Below, piece by piece: positions 48,771 through 60,166 of a stretch of DNA of 64,000 bases. The notes beneath the pieces were generated by a model. It was not told the DNA's origin. It searched no databases and saw nothing but the letters and a program-made list of their open reading frames with translations. This DNA comes from Marasmius tenuissimus (lineage: Eukaryota > Basidiomycota > Agaricomycetes > Agaricales > Marasmiaceae). Made by a program: the position numbers and the translations under genes. How positions within the stretch are numbered: position 1 is the first letter of the stretch; every line of letters begins with the position of its first letter. The DNA is taken from NCBI GenBank assembly GCA_029532415.1, contig JAQOTA010000047.1, forward strand, positions 1,178,001 through 1,242,000. Direction: 5' to 3'.

Positions 48771-50561
48771 ATGCAGGCCTCAGGTTCGCAAAATCCTGAA
48801 ACAGAATCCCCGACATTGTATCAGTGTGCATGTGGTCGCAGGCTCGGAGAACTACCACCGACACCCACTGCCCAGATCCCCTCGTCTATCGCGGATATCC
48901 TCGACAGCAATGATCCTCCCTTCTCTAACGTCCCTGGGCATCGTGCCGTGGTTGAACTTCATACGCACGAAACCTCGCATCTGATCGCATCCCTCAACTC
49001 TCAAATTCTGAACTTGCAGACGAGTCTGGAGGCTCTCGTCGGACAGAGAGACGCCCTCGAATGTCATCTAGAGAGATGTCAGACAGTTTTCAACCCCTTA
49101 CGGCGACTACCCTATGACCTACTATCCTATATCTTCCGATTCTGTGTCGACAGCGATGTCCAAGACATTATTGCTGAGGAATCGGTACTCGACGAACAAG
49201 AGGGTCACCATGACTTTGCCTCCACACGATGGGCCTTCCGTGGCAGTTTAGACACCAGAAAGGGACCATGGGTGTTGGGTCAGGTGTGTCGTAAATGGCG
49301 AGCCACAGTCGTATCCTCCCCCCTTCTATGGACCTCAGTTCACGTCGAGAGCAGCGCTGTCTTCTCTCGCCACCGCCATGACATACTCGCAGGTCTCTTA
49401 CTGCGACAATTGCAGCTTTGCGCAGACCAACCGCTTTCGGTTTCATACCGTCAGCAACGACACGCTACAACACATGGTCTCAGGCTTTTGTCGCATCTTT
49501 GCGCGAAAGGACAACAGTGGTCCGCCGCCAAGCTCGACGTTGACTCTCGCAGCTTTGCGCACCTCCTACCGTTCAAAGGCATGTTCCGAAGCTTGAAGGA
49601 ACTTCATTTCCATTTCCGATTAAACCATCTACAAGACGACATCAACGAAAACTCGCTCAGGGATGTAACCGAGGTTTTCCAAAACGCTCCCCGATTGCGC
49701 AAGGTGGCACTCTCTGATGGGGTCGAGTCCGACTTTGAAGATTTCGATATTCAACTTCCATGGAAGCAGCTTACGCATTTCGAATATCGAGAGGACTTGA
49801 ACCGTTTGCGGCGAAGCTTGAAGAGCCGTGGTCGACTTCTCTATTCTATACTCCCTTTGATGGAGAATCTCGAGAGTGGGAGTTGGAATTGTCACCAACA
49901 CGATCGATTTCTCTCACTACACCCGAAAGATTATCAGGGTCACCCCTTCCTTCGTTCACTCGACTTGGCAGTCAGCGGGGAGCACCCTTGGACGTTCCTC
50001 GACTGGCTGATACTCCCCTCCCTGCAGCGACTAAAGCTCGACATACCGTTGAGTGAAGACGCTGCCGTGGGTTCTCTTGTGCGGTTCTTGGAGCGCTCGG
50101 AATGTCCGGTCGAGGAGATGGACCTCGTTCTTCCCTCTACTTTCACGGACGCAAATGCAGCTCATCTCTTTGGGTGTGCATCCGTTCAGGATGTACGCTC
50201 ATTGTCCCTTCGATGCATCGACCGTGAGGATGGCCACTCCAAAGAGGCTCTTCGTTATCTCAAGTACGGGGAGAGAAAGTGCTTACCTGAGCTTCGTCGT
50301 TTGGAATTGCAAGGTTCCAAGATGTGGCCAGAATCGGTTCTGTTCGACGCCGTCATCTCCCGGAGTGCCTTGGCGTATGATCAGCATTCTTGTGCTGGGC
50401 TCGAGTATGTTTCGATTGGGAGAGACGTACGAGTCGATTGTGTGGCTCAGGACGTGATCACTGAGCAGCTTAGTGCGCTTTGGGACTCGGCAGGTGGGTT
50501 ACCCGATGTTTTTGAGGTGTATGGTAAGATTTATACGAGTCCGAGCTTCTTTTCATTGTAA
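48771..50561 (+). CDS. F-box protein with leucine-rich-repeat-like C-terminus
   Basis: One open frame of 596 residues. Residues about 65-95 form a short coiled coil (LIASLNSQILNLQTSLEALV). The F-box follows at about 105-125 (NPLRRLPYDLLSYIFRFC) and continues with GPWVLGQVCRKWRATVVSSPLLWTSV, the standard layout of agaric F-box proteins. The remainder has repeating leucine-rich units (LRSLDL, LQRLKLDI, LRRLELQG) that probably fold as LRRs for substrate binding. Such proteins link substrates to the SKP1-cullin E3 ubiquitin ligase. ATG 48771 directly follows a consensus intron end (48711-48770, GTAAGT..CTCTAG), and the frame upstream, ending in SSTK, joins in phase. The true start may therefore lie further upstream in an exon I could not define. 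Confidence 0.85.
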   Translation: MQASGSQNPETESPTLYQCACGRRLGELPPTPTAQIPSSIADILDSNDPPFSNVPGHRAVVELHTHETSHLIASLNSQILNLQTSLEALVGQRDALECHLERCQTVFNPLRRLPYDLLSYIFRFCVDSDVQDIIAEESVLDEQEGHHDFASTRWAFRGSLDTRKGPWVLGQVCRKWRATVVSSPLLWTSVHVESSAVFSRHRHDILAGLLLRQLQLCADQPLSVSYRQQRHATTHGLRLLSHLCAKGQQWSAAKLDVDSRSFAHLLPFKGMFRSLKELHFHFRLNHLQDDINENSLRDVTEVFQNAPRLRKVALSDGVESDFEDFDIQLPWKQLTHFEYREDLNRLRRSLKSRGRLLYSILPLMENLESGSWNCHQHDRFLSLHPKDYQGHPFLRSLDLAVSGEHPWTFLDWLILPSLQRLKLDIPLSEDAAVGSLVRFLERSECPVEEMDLVLPSTFTDANAAHLFGCASVQDVRSLSLRCIDREDGHSKEALRYLKYGERKCLPELRRLELQGSKMWPESVLFDAVISRSALAYDQHSCAGLEYVSIGRDVRVDCVAQDVITEQLSALWDSAGGLPDVFEVYGKIYTSPSFFSL

Positions 50562-51088
50562 CATAAAATTCTTCTAGTGACATTAAGCTTTATTATTGAC
50601 TAGCTCTTTGGATATCGCCCTAATCATGCCGAGGCGTGCATAATTTATCGCAATTATATTTTGTTATAATCGCCCACCGACATAGGATACACTATATTAC
50701 GATGGTATCTCTATTCTATACACTGTCAACGTACTACTCAATGGTGATTTCGAAACTTGAACACTCGATGAAGCAAAAACCTCTGTCCTGGTTCAATATG
50801 GGACCGCTCACAGAAATCTGGACCATTATAATCATTGGTCTCAGCGCGCGATACTGAATACGGACAGACTCACCAGACTCGATAGATCGTTCGTCTTGCG
50901 CTATACTCTCTGATTTGGCTTTGGAACGGCGACTATTATTGAACGAATCTACGAGAAGAGTCCTTCGATAGTCGGATTTAATGACAGGCTGGCTGAATCC
51001 AGTTTTGATTTTAGGCTATCCCTCTCGTCTTTCCTGAGCAAAGAGCGCTGATTAGGTTCTGTGCACAGTCCCACAAGAAGTGTTGAAT
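50562..51088. other. Intergenic AT-rich spacer
   Basis: About 530 nt, AT-richer than its surroundings just after the F-box stop, with no convincing coding signal. It probably contains the F-box gene 3' end. Confidence 0.4.
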
Positions 51089-51580
51089 ATGAAGGCCGCC
51101 CACAACAAAACGCTGGGTGTCTCTAGCGAGTGTAAGTGTCCTTGCCCCTAGGTATGTTACTTGTTATTGACCTGGTCCTGCTCCAGTCGCTTTCAGGGAG
51201 AAAGATTATGACCTTTTGGGCGACGTGGTGCTCTTCCGCAAGCTCAGGAGCCACGCAGACGTTGTACAGGAATTCTATCTCAAGTTGTTCCCCCAGTATT
51301 ATCCGAACGGCATGCCGGATAAACCGATGACAGGAAGGAGGAAGTTGAAGTAGAGCGTGGCGAGGATCAGTGCGCCTCGGTTTCAATACGAGTACGTCAG
51401 TAAATTTCTAGTGCCTTGAAATACGTGTACGATACCTCTCTTATATTTAGAGGATAACGTTTGCGTCGAGCTGGGACGATTTTTGGAACGTTCTGACTGA
51501 GTCGTACTTGCCACAAGTGAAATTCAAGTTTCAACCAAGTAAACTAGGTGGCTCGGGTCACTCACTATCCTGCGGCCCGA
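51089..51580 (+). pseudogene. Possible broken gene fragment, unknown family
   Basis: ATG 51089 opens a 43-nt exon ending in a perfect GTAAGTG donor. A 55-nt intron (51132..51186) joins in phase to a protein-like exon reading FREKDYDLLGDVVLFRKL, then HADVVQEFYLKLFPQYYPNG, which then hits an in-frame TAG near 51352. A second protein-like stretch (FASSWDDFWNVLTESYLPQ) lies at about 51450-51520, after a TTTAG acceptor-like site, in a frame I could not connect. It looks like a short gene or a gene remnant with a premature stop. The family is not recognised. It could also be a real small protein of about 70 residues. Confidence 0.3.
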
Positions 51581-51755
51581 CGGTCCGGCAGCTGGCTATG
51601 GGCGCTTGTATTGCGCTCATACAAACCCAAGCCAAGGAAACACTGCTCTTGTTTGAGTTGTTACGCGACCTCGACGATATGCGCAGTCAGACTCATACAA
51701 TCGAGGAGGCTCATCCCCGAATTATCTTTGCACCACAACCACTACCATCACCCCC

Positions 51756-54700
51756 ATGCCAGAAGACAATGGAATACCGCTCAAGAAACGGAGACTGCAG
51801 AACGCTTGCGATGAATGTAAGAGGCGAAAAGGTGCGAGTTGTGAATGACAACACTTTCATCTGATATTGACACAGCGCATAATATTCATCTAGTGAAATG
51901 TAGGCGAAATGGACTCTATGGTGCTTCAGGAATATTAACTTTGGAGCTTTGAAGGTGACAGTGCGAAAATGCCAGGAAATGTGTGCACTCTGTGTTTGTC
52001 GTTGAGGACAGAGTGTACGCATGTACATGCAATGCTGCGGAAGGTATCCCAAATATCTACCTGCCACATCAGCCACGCTCATGATTCACGTACAGAAACG
52101 CGGTCCTCCTAAAGGGTAAGCTCAGCGTCGTTGTTACACTCTCGTTCACATTCTAAACTTCGGACTCCCACCCCGTATTGCCAACTCTTCCAGCACCCCC
52201 CGAGGAACGAAAAGTATCCAATCTATCGCAAAGTCCATACTATCGACCTCAAAGCCGTATGTCGTACCAGAGAAACCGGAAGACACGCTCCGTATCCTCA
52301 AAGACTTGGCTAGTCATGTCGTTTATCTCGAGGAACAGCTAGAGGCCTTCGGAAAACGGGAGCGCTCACGGCAAACCTCAGCGATAAACTCACCCGACTC
52401 TTCAGCAACGAACGTATCGCCCCGACCGCCGATGGATACCTACTACACACCGGCGTACACACCTGCTCTTGCGGAGACCGAGAATGAGGGGCCTGAGAAC
52501 TCTGGGGATGAGGATGATTCACCCACCATGGATCTGGTGAAGGCGGTCGTGAAACATCTGACCATCAGCACTCCCATGCCTGCCCACCCACAAACGAGCC
52601 AACTCGCACAGTACTTTAGGGAACCCGATGAACTTGAAAGTAATACCTCTGACAAGAACTTTTGGCCACGCGGGAATGAAATGGGAAAGCAGTCTGCAAA
52701 TGAGGTATCTATGTCGTCTCGCCCAAAGAGGAAGGAGTTTTGGGACATCCAATCGGTGAGCTCGCAGTTTTATCTCTTTTCAAACCCGATTCCCAAACTA
52801 TTTTGCAGTGGCAGGTCGGAACAGGAGCCCACGGCCCTTCCAACCCACTCATGTCCCACGGATACACATTCCCTCCGTATGACCTTCTTCCGACCCTGGT
52901 ATCGCTCTTCTTTACGAATGTTCATCCCTTGTTCCCCGTTCTTCACAAACCTACATTCGAGCAGGGGGTGAACGAAGGCTTGCACCATAGAGACACGCAT
53001 TATGCGAGTGTGTTGTTAGTGGTGTGTGCTTTGGGGTCAAGGTACTCCTTTGATCTTCGAGTCTTCGAGGATGGTGATAGAATCGAAGGTCGCTGGGACT
53101 CCAGCGACCAAAACAATGGTTACCCCAAGAAGTCGAGGATTAGTGCGGGATGGAAGTGGTTCAGGCAGGTTAAGTTGATACGGACGGAATTCCAGACGAA
53201 AGCATCGTTATGTGAGTTACAGATGTATTGCGTAAGTCCCTCTACTACTTTTTGTTCGTCTTGCATCAATTTGTTGATCTCAACGAGTAGCTCGCCATCT
53301 ATTTCCTTCAAGGAACCTCTCGCGCCGAAATGTGCTCGGCTTTGCTCGGCCTTGGGGTCAGACTGGCCCAGGAGTTAGGCATTCACCGGAAGTCATCCGC
53401 GAACCTACTTTCGCCATCGACGCCCCCCTTGAATGCAACCAATATAAACCCCTCCGTGCAATCGCAGATGTGGAGCCGAGCGTTTTGGGGATTAGTCAGC
53501 ATCGACGTGGCGATGAGCCTGATTAGAGGTGTGCCGAGGGCGATGCATACGGATGAGTGAGTTCCATGCGTCTCCCCATTTATTTCCCCTGTCTCTGACC
53601 TGAGGTCTTCCCCGTTCCACAGCTTTGACCTTCCACTCCCGCTTGACTGCGACGACGAATATTGGGTACAAGGCGAGAAGGACGACGCAGCTCCCGACCA
53701 AGGTTTCAAGCAACCCAAGGACAAACCCAGTAGGTTGAGCTACTGGGTGACATTCTTGAAGTTGCTGGACATCGTCTCATTCGCGCAGAAGACTTTGTAC
53801 GCCGTTCGAAAAACCGATGTGTGGACCAGGATGGAGATGACCGAGACGGAATGGAACGAGAAGATTGTGGCTGAGCTCGATAGTGCGCTAAATGCGTGGA
53901 TTGACTCTATTCCGGTGCATTGTAAGTCCCCTCTATAGGTGGCATCTTGTTCTCTCCGCTCTGTCTGACTGCGTTGACAGTGAAGTGGAATCCAAATCGT
54001 ATTCACTACCCTGGGAATAGCCTCAACGAATCGAATCGAATCTTCGAGCAATCAACAGTTCTTTATGTGTCCTATTACTGGGCTCAGATCATCATACACA
54101 AACCGTTCCTCTTTGCTACCTCGAACTTTGTACCACCTCCGCCCACCACCGCCACCACTACGGTGCCCGCGAATACTACCGAAGGATGGAGATTCCCCTC
54201 AATGGCTATCTGTATCAATGCAGCGAGGTCGGCTATCAGGCTCGTCGAGATAGCTCAGGGAAGAGAATGTGAAACGCAGGGGGCTCAATGTCGACCCCCG
54301 TTCGCCTTCGTAATGGTGCATCAGGAAAATGGTTGGTTTTACTTAGAACTACTTTGGCTTAGAACTGTGTTCCTTTAGCTTAGATACTGGTACTTGGGCT
54401 TAGATATGTTTGCTTTGGCTTAGGCACATGTACTTGGGCTTAGAGACGGACACCTTAGGCCACGCCCTGGCTTACAAGTCAGTGAGAGAGCCCGGACTAC
54501 CCAAATACTGACTACTATAGTACAAAGGTTACTTGAATAATTACAGAGCTAGAACCTGATAGTTCTAGTAGAACACAAGTTGAACTTGTGTTCAAGAAAA
54601 TTTTTACCAGCCTGCGTCTATCTTATTGGAAAGCGTGTGAACGACTGCACAGTTTCTCGGAAATATCCGAGTGGCTTGTTCACGGTCACAACAAGTCACA

Positions 54701-56679
54701 GCTCAACACATACGATTCTATATTCCCAGTCCCTCTCCATCCCATCCCTTCGAGTCTTCAGCTCCACGACACCCCGCAAAATCAACGTTCGAGAGGCGTG
54801 CAACATGTAGAAAGTTCGAGATAAATACGAGAGGTATTGGGCGGCTGCAGTTATGCTAGGGTTTCGGGTGAAAGCCGGTGCGTTTCTATTCTCTTTTATT
54901 CTCCGAGCTACGCTAATGTATGGTTCCCGGATACCTTTGCACTTCAGGATTACGTTGATGGCTCAAACAACTCCAAGGAAGATGCGCCGCGAGATCCAAA
55001 CTAAATCTGAAGATTGAAGATTGAGTGTTAGCCCGGGTTAGAGCTAGTAATTAGTGTTATAGCGCCCTGTGTATCTGCACACCCAGCATAATGTATTACG
55101 TATGTCTACAATTACATTATGTGTTATTTTCAATCCCCCGCCGACCGATGTATTGAGCTGTCCTGACAAAGGACCGTAGATGTATCCAAGTAAATAATCC
55201 GTGTAAGCAAAGCAACGGTCCTCAAGCGCGTTCTAAGGAGATTGAGATGTGCTAGAAAGCACATAGTTCTTACAAAGTAAAATGGGTCTTATTGGACCTT
55301 GTAAGCGGGTTTTCTCTTTCTAAGGTACGTAAGTCAAGTGAACCTTTTTCCTGATGTGGGTCTATATGTTATTGATATCTCGTTACGATTGACACTCACT
55401 TCCCGCCTCTCTTCCACTTTACATGCAGAGCACTATCATATCATCAGCGGTACGCCTCAGATTTACGTTGCTTTTATCCGTGCTGAAACGAACTGACCTG
55501 TCAGTAGACCATCCTGTTCGTCAACGTATGGCGGAGCGAGAGGCTGAAGAACCAGTCCACTTCAAATGCATTACGGGATCTAGGTGATGTGCGTAGGTGT
55601 TCTGAGATCTTGCGAAGGTGGGAGCATGCGTATGTCTCGCGGATTAAACCTCTTCGCCATTGCCTGCAGCCTAATGGTCTCCTAGGTCTCAAATGTCCGG
55701 ACGATTTTATGACATATTTGATGGAGTACTTTCTTCGTACGGCCCTCCCTCTTCGCCGTCGACGGGACTCTACTTTACTCGAGGAATCCGCCGAGGCCGA
55801 GACGAGAATGACGGCGAAGAAACTACCGACGGCCACTATGACTTGAGCGGGGAAGCGTTGAACTCGAATTTGACTAGGCTGATGGCAGCGCACCCGCGTC
55901 CGGTTGCTGGGTCGAGACGGGTCTACGACTCGAACTATCCAGTTCCGAACTCCTCCATAGCTGAGCCTCGAGGAGGGGAGGATAGTAGCCCTCCTGGCCC
56001 CAGCACACTCCAGCAAGCGCTCAGCTTCGGGTCCCCGTCCTATGTGACTGGCCAGTCTCATTCCCAACCCCACATAGTTCAGGATCCTCAATACGATCAA
56101 TTCTCCTTACCAATTGGCAGCGAAGAACTAGGCAACCCGCTTTGTGATGCTGGTGGTTATCGGGACTTCTTCCAAGGCTATGGCCAGGGAGATTCAGAGA
56201 CCTTGGTGCACACGAATCGCAACATGGACTACGACTATGAAGCCTCGGGGTGGTCGGGTGAGGGAGGGAACATGATGAATACTGCGGGGTCCTTAGGTTC
56301 AACGCCCAGTAGCTCAACACAAGATCTAAATAACCCGAACGAGTCCAGGCTAGACATTTTCCCCAGCGCTTTCGGGAATATTGGTACGTCGCTTCACGTA
56401 GACTACCTTTGCCCGTGTCTGAGCGGCGTCTGAATTATATTCAGGTCCAGAAGTATCCCCTTTCCCGTACGGAACACAAAGCCGACTTTCAGGCGATGGT
56501 TATCCTGCTAATACGGAAAGCATAGGGTATGTTCTGATCACTTTCATGGATGACGAACTCGTAGTGACATTTGCCCTAGGCTTTGGAGCGGATGGGACCA
56601 GCAGATGGCCGACTTGGATGAGGTCTTACGATCACAAGGTTTCGACTCGATCTCGTCGCAGTTCCAACTTCCATCGTAG
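51756..56679 (+). CDS. Zn(II)2Cys6 fungal transcription factor with fungal_trans middle domain
   Basis: Proposed model of 14 exons: 51756..51831, 51894..51899, 51955..52043, 52096..52115, 52194..52755, 52809..53231, 53291..53556, 53623..53921, 53981..54315, 55429..55449, 55508..55629, 55686..56383, 56445..56526, 56580..56679. All phases agree (1032 residues). It is a nuclear DNA-binding regulator. The zinc cluster is ACDECKRRKVKCDSAK followed by GNVCTLCLSLRTEC, giving six cysteines. After a linker (RGPPKGTPRGTK) comes a dimerisation-like helix (LASHVVYLEEQLEAF). The fungal_trans region includes FFTNVHPLFPVLHKPTFEQG, GVRLAQELGIHRK, RAFWGLVSIDVAMS and FDLPLPLDCDDEYW. The C-terminus is Gly/Ser/Asp-rich with WSGWDQQMADLDEVL. 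Oddities are a 6-nt exon inside the zinc cluster and a 1113-nt intron. The target genes are unknown. Confidence 0.85.
54338..54458 (+). repeat. Decayed ~20-bp minisatellite
   Basis: The core T-T-T/G-G/A-G-C-T-T-A-G starts at 54353, 54374, 54394, 54414 and 54434 (periods 21, 20, 20, 20). Weaker copies flank it near 54338 and 54453. Sequence between the cores has diverged. Confidence 0.8.
54549..54593. repeat. Two adjacent inverted repeats (hairpins)
   Basis: The first is CTAGAAC, a 6-nt loop, then GTTCTAG at about 54549-54568. The second has 11-bp perfect arms, GAACACAAGTT and its complement, around a single central G at 54571-54593. Both lie within the long intron and could form stems in DNA or RNA. 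Confidence 0.75.
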
Positions 56680-58227
56680 CTTGTTCTGCTCCAGTCGCTA
56701 AGCTCTCGGACTTCAGGCAGGGTAGTGCTTTCGCGCGAACCCAGAAGCCATTCAGATCGCGCAGGATTTTACCCCCAAAAGCAGTACTAGTACTACCGAA
56801 CGATACACCGGATTAGAAACCGTTGAGGGAGTTGAAGTAAAGCACACTAAGCGCGAATTACGTATGTAGTACCTTGAGATGAATACACGCCCAGGGCTTT
56901 TCTTGGGGCCCATCTTCTCAGGTGACTGGTGTAAAGAATGAGGGTGTTTGCTTTCGGAGCATGGTGGCGGATAATCGATGGGGTTGAGGAACTACGAAGA
57001 TCTATTGGAATAGGCTCTTTTCGTTTTCGTATATAAAGAAGCGGCACTTCTGTCGAGTTCATGCTCGTGAGCCTTATCGATGAAGAACGGATCTAGACTG
57101 TAATTCAGCTCGGATGTCATGTCACTCTATAAACATTGACCTCCGCCGTGGGAAAGAAGAACTTTCATCCTCCTCACCACTATGGTCAATCGCATCGATC
57201 CTTAATACTCCACGGTCTGCTCGCATTTCGTACGCTACATGAATCCTGTAGTATTGGAACTGACAAGAGCAGGGTGAGCTTCAACTTTTTTGTTCATGTC
57301 AGGTAGATGCTCGATGCTCACGGCGTTCATAACCATACGCTCTTCCAAAGAAAAGCGCGATACGCACTGCGGACGGACCCACCAGACTCAAAGACCGCCT
57401 CAAACCATACTCGCAGACTCCCCAATCTGGCCCTGGAACGACGACTATGTTAGAGCAATTTCACGAGAGGGTTCAAGGCAACGCGGTAATGGAGGCAGCG
57501 GGCGTGCGAGGGCTGTACAGAGCCGGAGAGGAAAGTACCACTTCCATTGTATGCCTCTTTGCCTCAATTCACAATTGTTACTTTGCAATCAGCAGGGATG
57601 AACGCAAAGCCCGAACAATCAACACCTTTCTCAATTGGTGTTCCCGAGTTCCGCGATACCGCTATTCGGTGCTCTAGCCTCCAGCCTTTGTCGATGCTCC
57701 CACTAGTCAGGGAGGGCCGGGTTCTGGTCATGGAATCGTTGGTGGAGACAATGGAGGCGGGGGTCCAGCTTGGATGATGGGTGCAGTGGAGGTGGATTTG
57801 GCGATGGCGACACTTATGGTTCTAGTGGGGGCTCTTCCGGTTCTAGTTGAAGATACAAAGGATTATTGAGGGACCTGACGTCTTCGCCACACTCTCGCTT
57901 TGTATTTCGTCGGTGGCACAAGAAATGGTCAACTATCAGCACTGCATAGGGTCTTTACCCACGCCGTAGCCTTCGCTATTCCTCTTCCGTCTTTCTACTT
58001 CTCTCACCCTTGTCGACGAACAGCACTGGTGATACAACTCGACACTGCCTCCAACTACATCGACGACCTCGCCTAGTCAGTCGAATCTCTTTGGCCACGA
58101 CTCACCTACTATTTTTGGTGGCAGCTGTGGCAATAATATGCGCTTCGACCGCTGTGAAGGAATACAACAGCAATCTCGCTGAATTTAAAACCAGCCGTTG
58201 CTTCTCACCAGTGTTTGATCCATCCCC
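56680..58227. other. Interval without a supported gene
   Basis: About 1.5 kb. Plus-strand frames at 57447-57850 include a Gly/Ser/Asp-rich stretch (GGDNGGGGPAW) of the same flavour as the tail of the next gene, but no signal peptide or Ig-like exon could be attached. It may be a decayed relative or chance. Confidence 0.3.
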
Positions 58228-58912
58228 ATGCATACCATCTACTTCACTCTCCTCCCTTACCTTCACATCGCACTTGCGACTCCCGTGGCTCCCGAACTCA
58301 CAATCTCGAATCCTTTCTCCTTGGTCACCCAAGACACGACCATCATCGAATGGTCAGGAGGCATACCGCCTTATACTATTGTGCTCAATTCGTTCGAGCC
58401 AGAGGGGGGTGCTGGTAGCGACATATCCACAGCTCTCACCTTGGACAACCTTGAGACATCACCGATGGCATGGACTGTCGACGTCCTTCCAGGGCGATCT
58501 GTTGTTATCGAATTACGAGACAGTTCTGGTCTCGCTACGAAGACCCACCTGATTCCAGCGCAATCGCCAAAGTCCAACGCTGTTGAAGCTGGTCCGACGA
58601 GAAGCCCGATGCACGCTCGAGCATTGGCAAGGCGAGAACTGTGAGGAATCAAATTTCTTTCCCTTCGCGGAATAAAGATGCTGATCGGATTTCTTGTCAA
58701 CGAACAGTACTGAGCCACAAAGTATCGGCCTTGGAATAGGAATCGTTGCGGGGATCTTGATCTTGGGTATGATCGTGGATTGTGTTAAACGTATCTTCTC
58801 TTACGGATGCAGTAATTCCAGTGCTGGGAGTGGATGTTACGGTGGTGGTGACGGATGTGATGACTCAGGTAGTGACGGTGATGGCGGGGGTGCAGGGGAC
58901 GGCGGTGACTGA
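58228..58912 (+). CDS. Secreted/membrane protein with Ig-like (Kre9/Knh1-like) N-terminal domain, copy 1
   Basis: Proposed model: join(58228..58640, 58708..58912), 205 residues. It has a signal peptide (MHTIYFTLLPYLHIALATP). A beta-rich domain follows with LTISNPFSLVTQDTTIIEWSGG, PPYTIVL and SVVIELRDSSGLA, the pattern of the fungal Ser/Thr-rich, Kre9/Knh1-type N-terminal fold. After the 67-nt intron comes one transmembrane helix (IGLGIGIVAGILILGMIV) and then a short tail rich in Gly, Asp, Ser and Cys. The protein is likely at the cell surface. The next gene has the same design, so they are tandem paralogues. Its role (cell-wall or surface protein) is inferred only. Confidence 0.75.
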
Positions 58913-60166
58913 TTCTATCAGAATATGTCGTCTTCTTATTTTCCTCAGTAACTTAGTCTTTCTACACTGCTACTCAACTAAAAGCCACAATCACCTCGGT
59001 TGTTGGTCCAAGTAGATCCAGCATCGCCGTGTGACAAGCGATCGTGATGCGGAGGTGACCTCTTGTGACACTGTTAGTCACAGAACAGGTTGAACTCCAA
59101 CCGTGATGATCCTCCCGCAGCACCCTCATTGAAAGCTCAGAACAACGAAGACCTACAAAACGCACTCTATTCTTCCGCGTCCAACGCCTCTTCGTAGGCT
59201 TGTGCGGAACTGTTTGTCGTAGCACCTCATCTGGCTGGCACGATCTTAGCCTTGGCTTGAACGGCGCAATTGAGGTACAAATTGGTGGCAGAAGTTCTTG
59301 AGGCTTCGTAGTGCATAGGGCTATAGTATTAGTAATCATGTCAAGTGAGTCTTCGAAGGTTTTCCTTGCCACCGAGATACTGATGCTGCAGTCGTGCTAC
59401 AGTCTCAGATGTCTTACTCTCTGAAGACATCCAATTCCGATGGCTACTTCCGAGTCAGGCAATCTACCAGAACTTCCTTGTGCGACTTGAAAAACGAGGT
59501 GACTCCTGTAGGAACCCCGATTCGAGATCTGAAAGCCGGACAAAGAATATAGGCAATGGCCCCCTGGTTCCCTTTGCCATGTTTCCTCGCCCGACTTTCT
59601 TCCTCTATCACTATCATAGAGCACTCCAGTTCTCTTCGTGCCTCTGCCACCCTCTCCTTTTTAGTCAATAATCAGCAGTCTTGAGTACTGGCTGTACGCC
59701 TCGGCACTGCCCACGATTCGTTCTGACCACCTCTGGTCTCTGTCGAAGGTCCACGACCACAGGAAAACACCCAATTTTTGGCGTCCATTAGTGCAGTTTC
59801 GATCATCGTGCGCTTTTTTTGCATTCAATTTCCGTGTCAACAATATGATAACTTCCGATTTTTTCAGGTATCCTCACTTCCAACAATCGACGCTGTAGGA
59901 CTCCATTGCTGCTGCTTGGACGTTGCTGTGCAAACAAGGTGATTCGCGTTTCCTCAGTACTCTGTACGCTTCTAATGACTGGTTTCCTTTTCAGGTAGCT
60001 GATTTGGCTAATTTTCCTTGAAGGGTTGTGGCAGGTTGTGGCAACTCGCCACAATGGTCTTGTTTGTTTTTTCTGTTTCTTCGAGAGACTTATGGCAATA
60101 GCGTTTCCGCTGTCTATAAAACAGCCCTTTTTCCCCCTTCGTAAATTCTCTGTTCATCCCCCACGC
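58913..60166. other. Spacer between the Ig-like paralogues
   Basis: About 1.25 kb. Minus-strand frames at 58974-59372 and 59397-59668 (for example KKERVAEARRELECSMIV) are protein-like but could not be assembled or assigned. The final 150 nt are T/C-rich and probably form the promoter of copy 2. Confidence 0.35.

Larger units (their letters stand above)
54316..55428 (+). other. Unusually long intron of the Zn(II)2Cys6 gene, probable insertion
   Basis: This intron lies between FAFVM and STIISSATILFVNVW, which join in phase as in relatives. It is about 1.1 kb, whereas the gene's other introns are about 52-78 nt. It contains a ~20-bp tandem repeat, two adjacent palindromes and AT-rich DNA, and no ORF. 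I see no clear terminal inverted repeats or target-site duplication. Confidence 0.55.

Noticed and set aside
55501..56100. 199-residue minus frame
   Set aside because: Lies antisense to the C-terminal exons of the Zn(II)2Cys6 regulator, which explain the sequence well.
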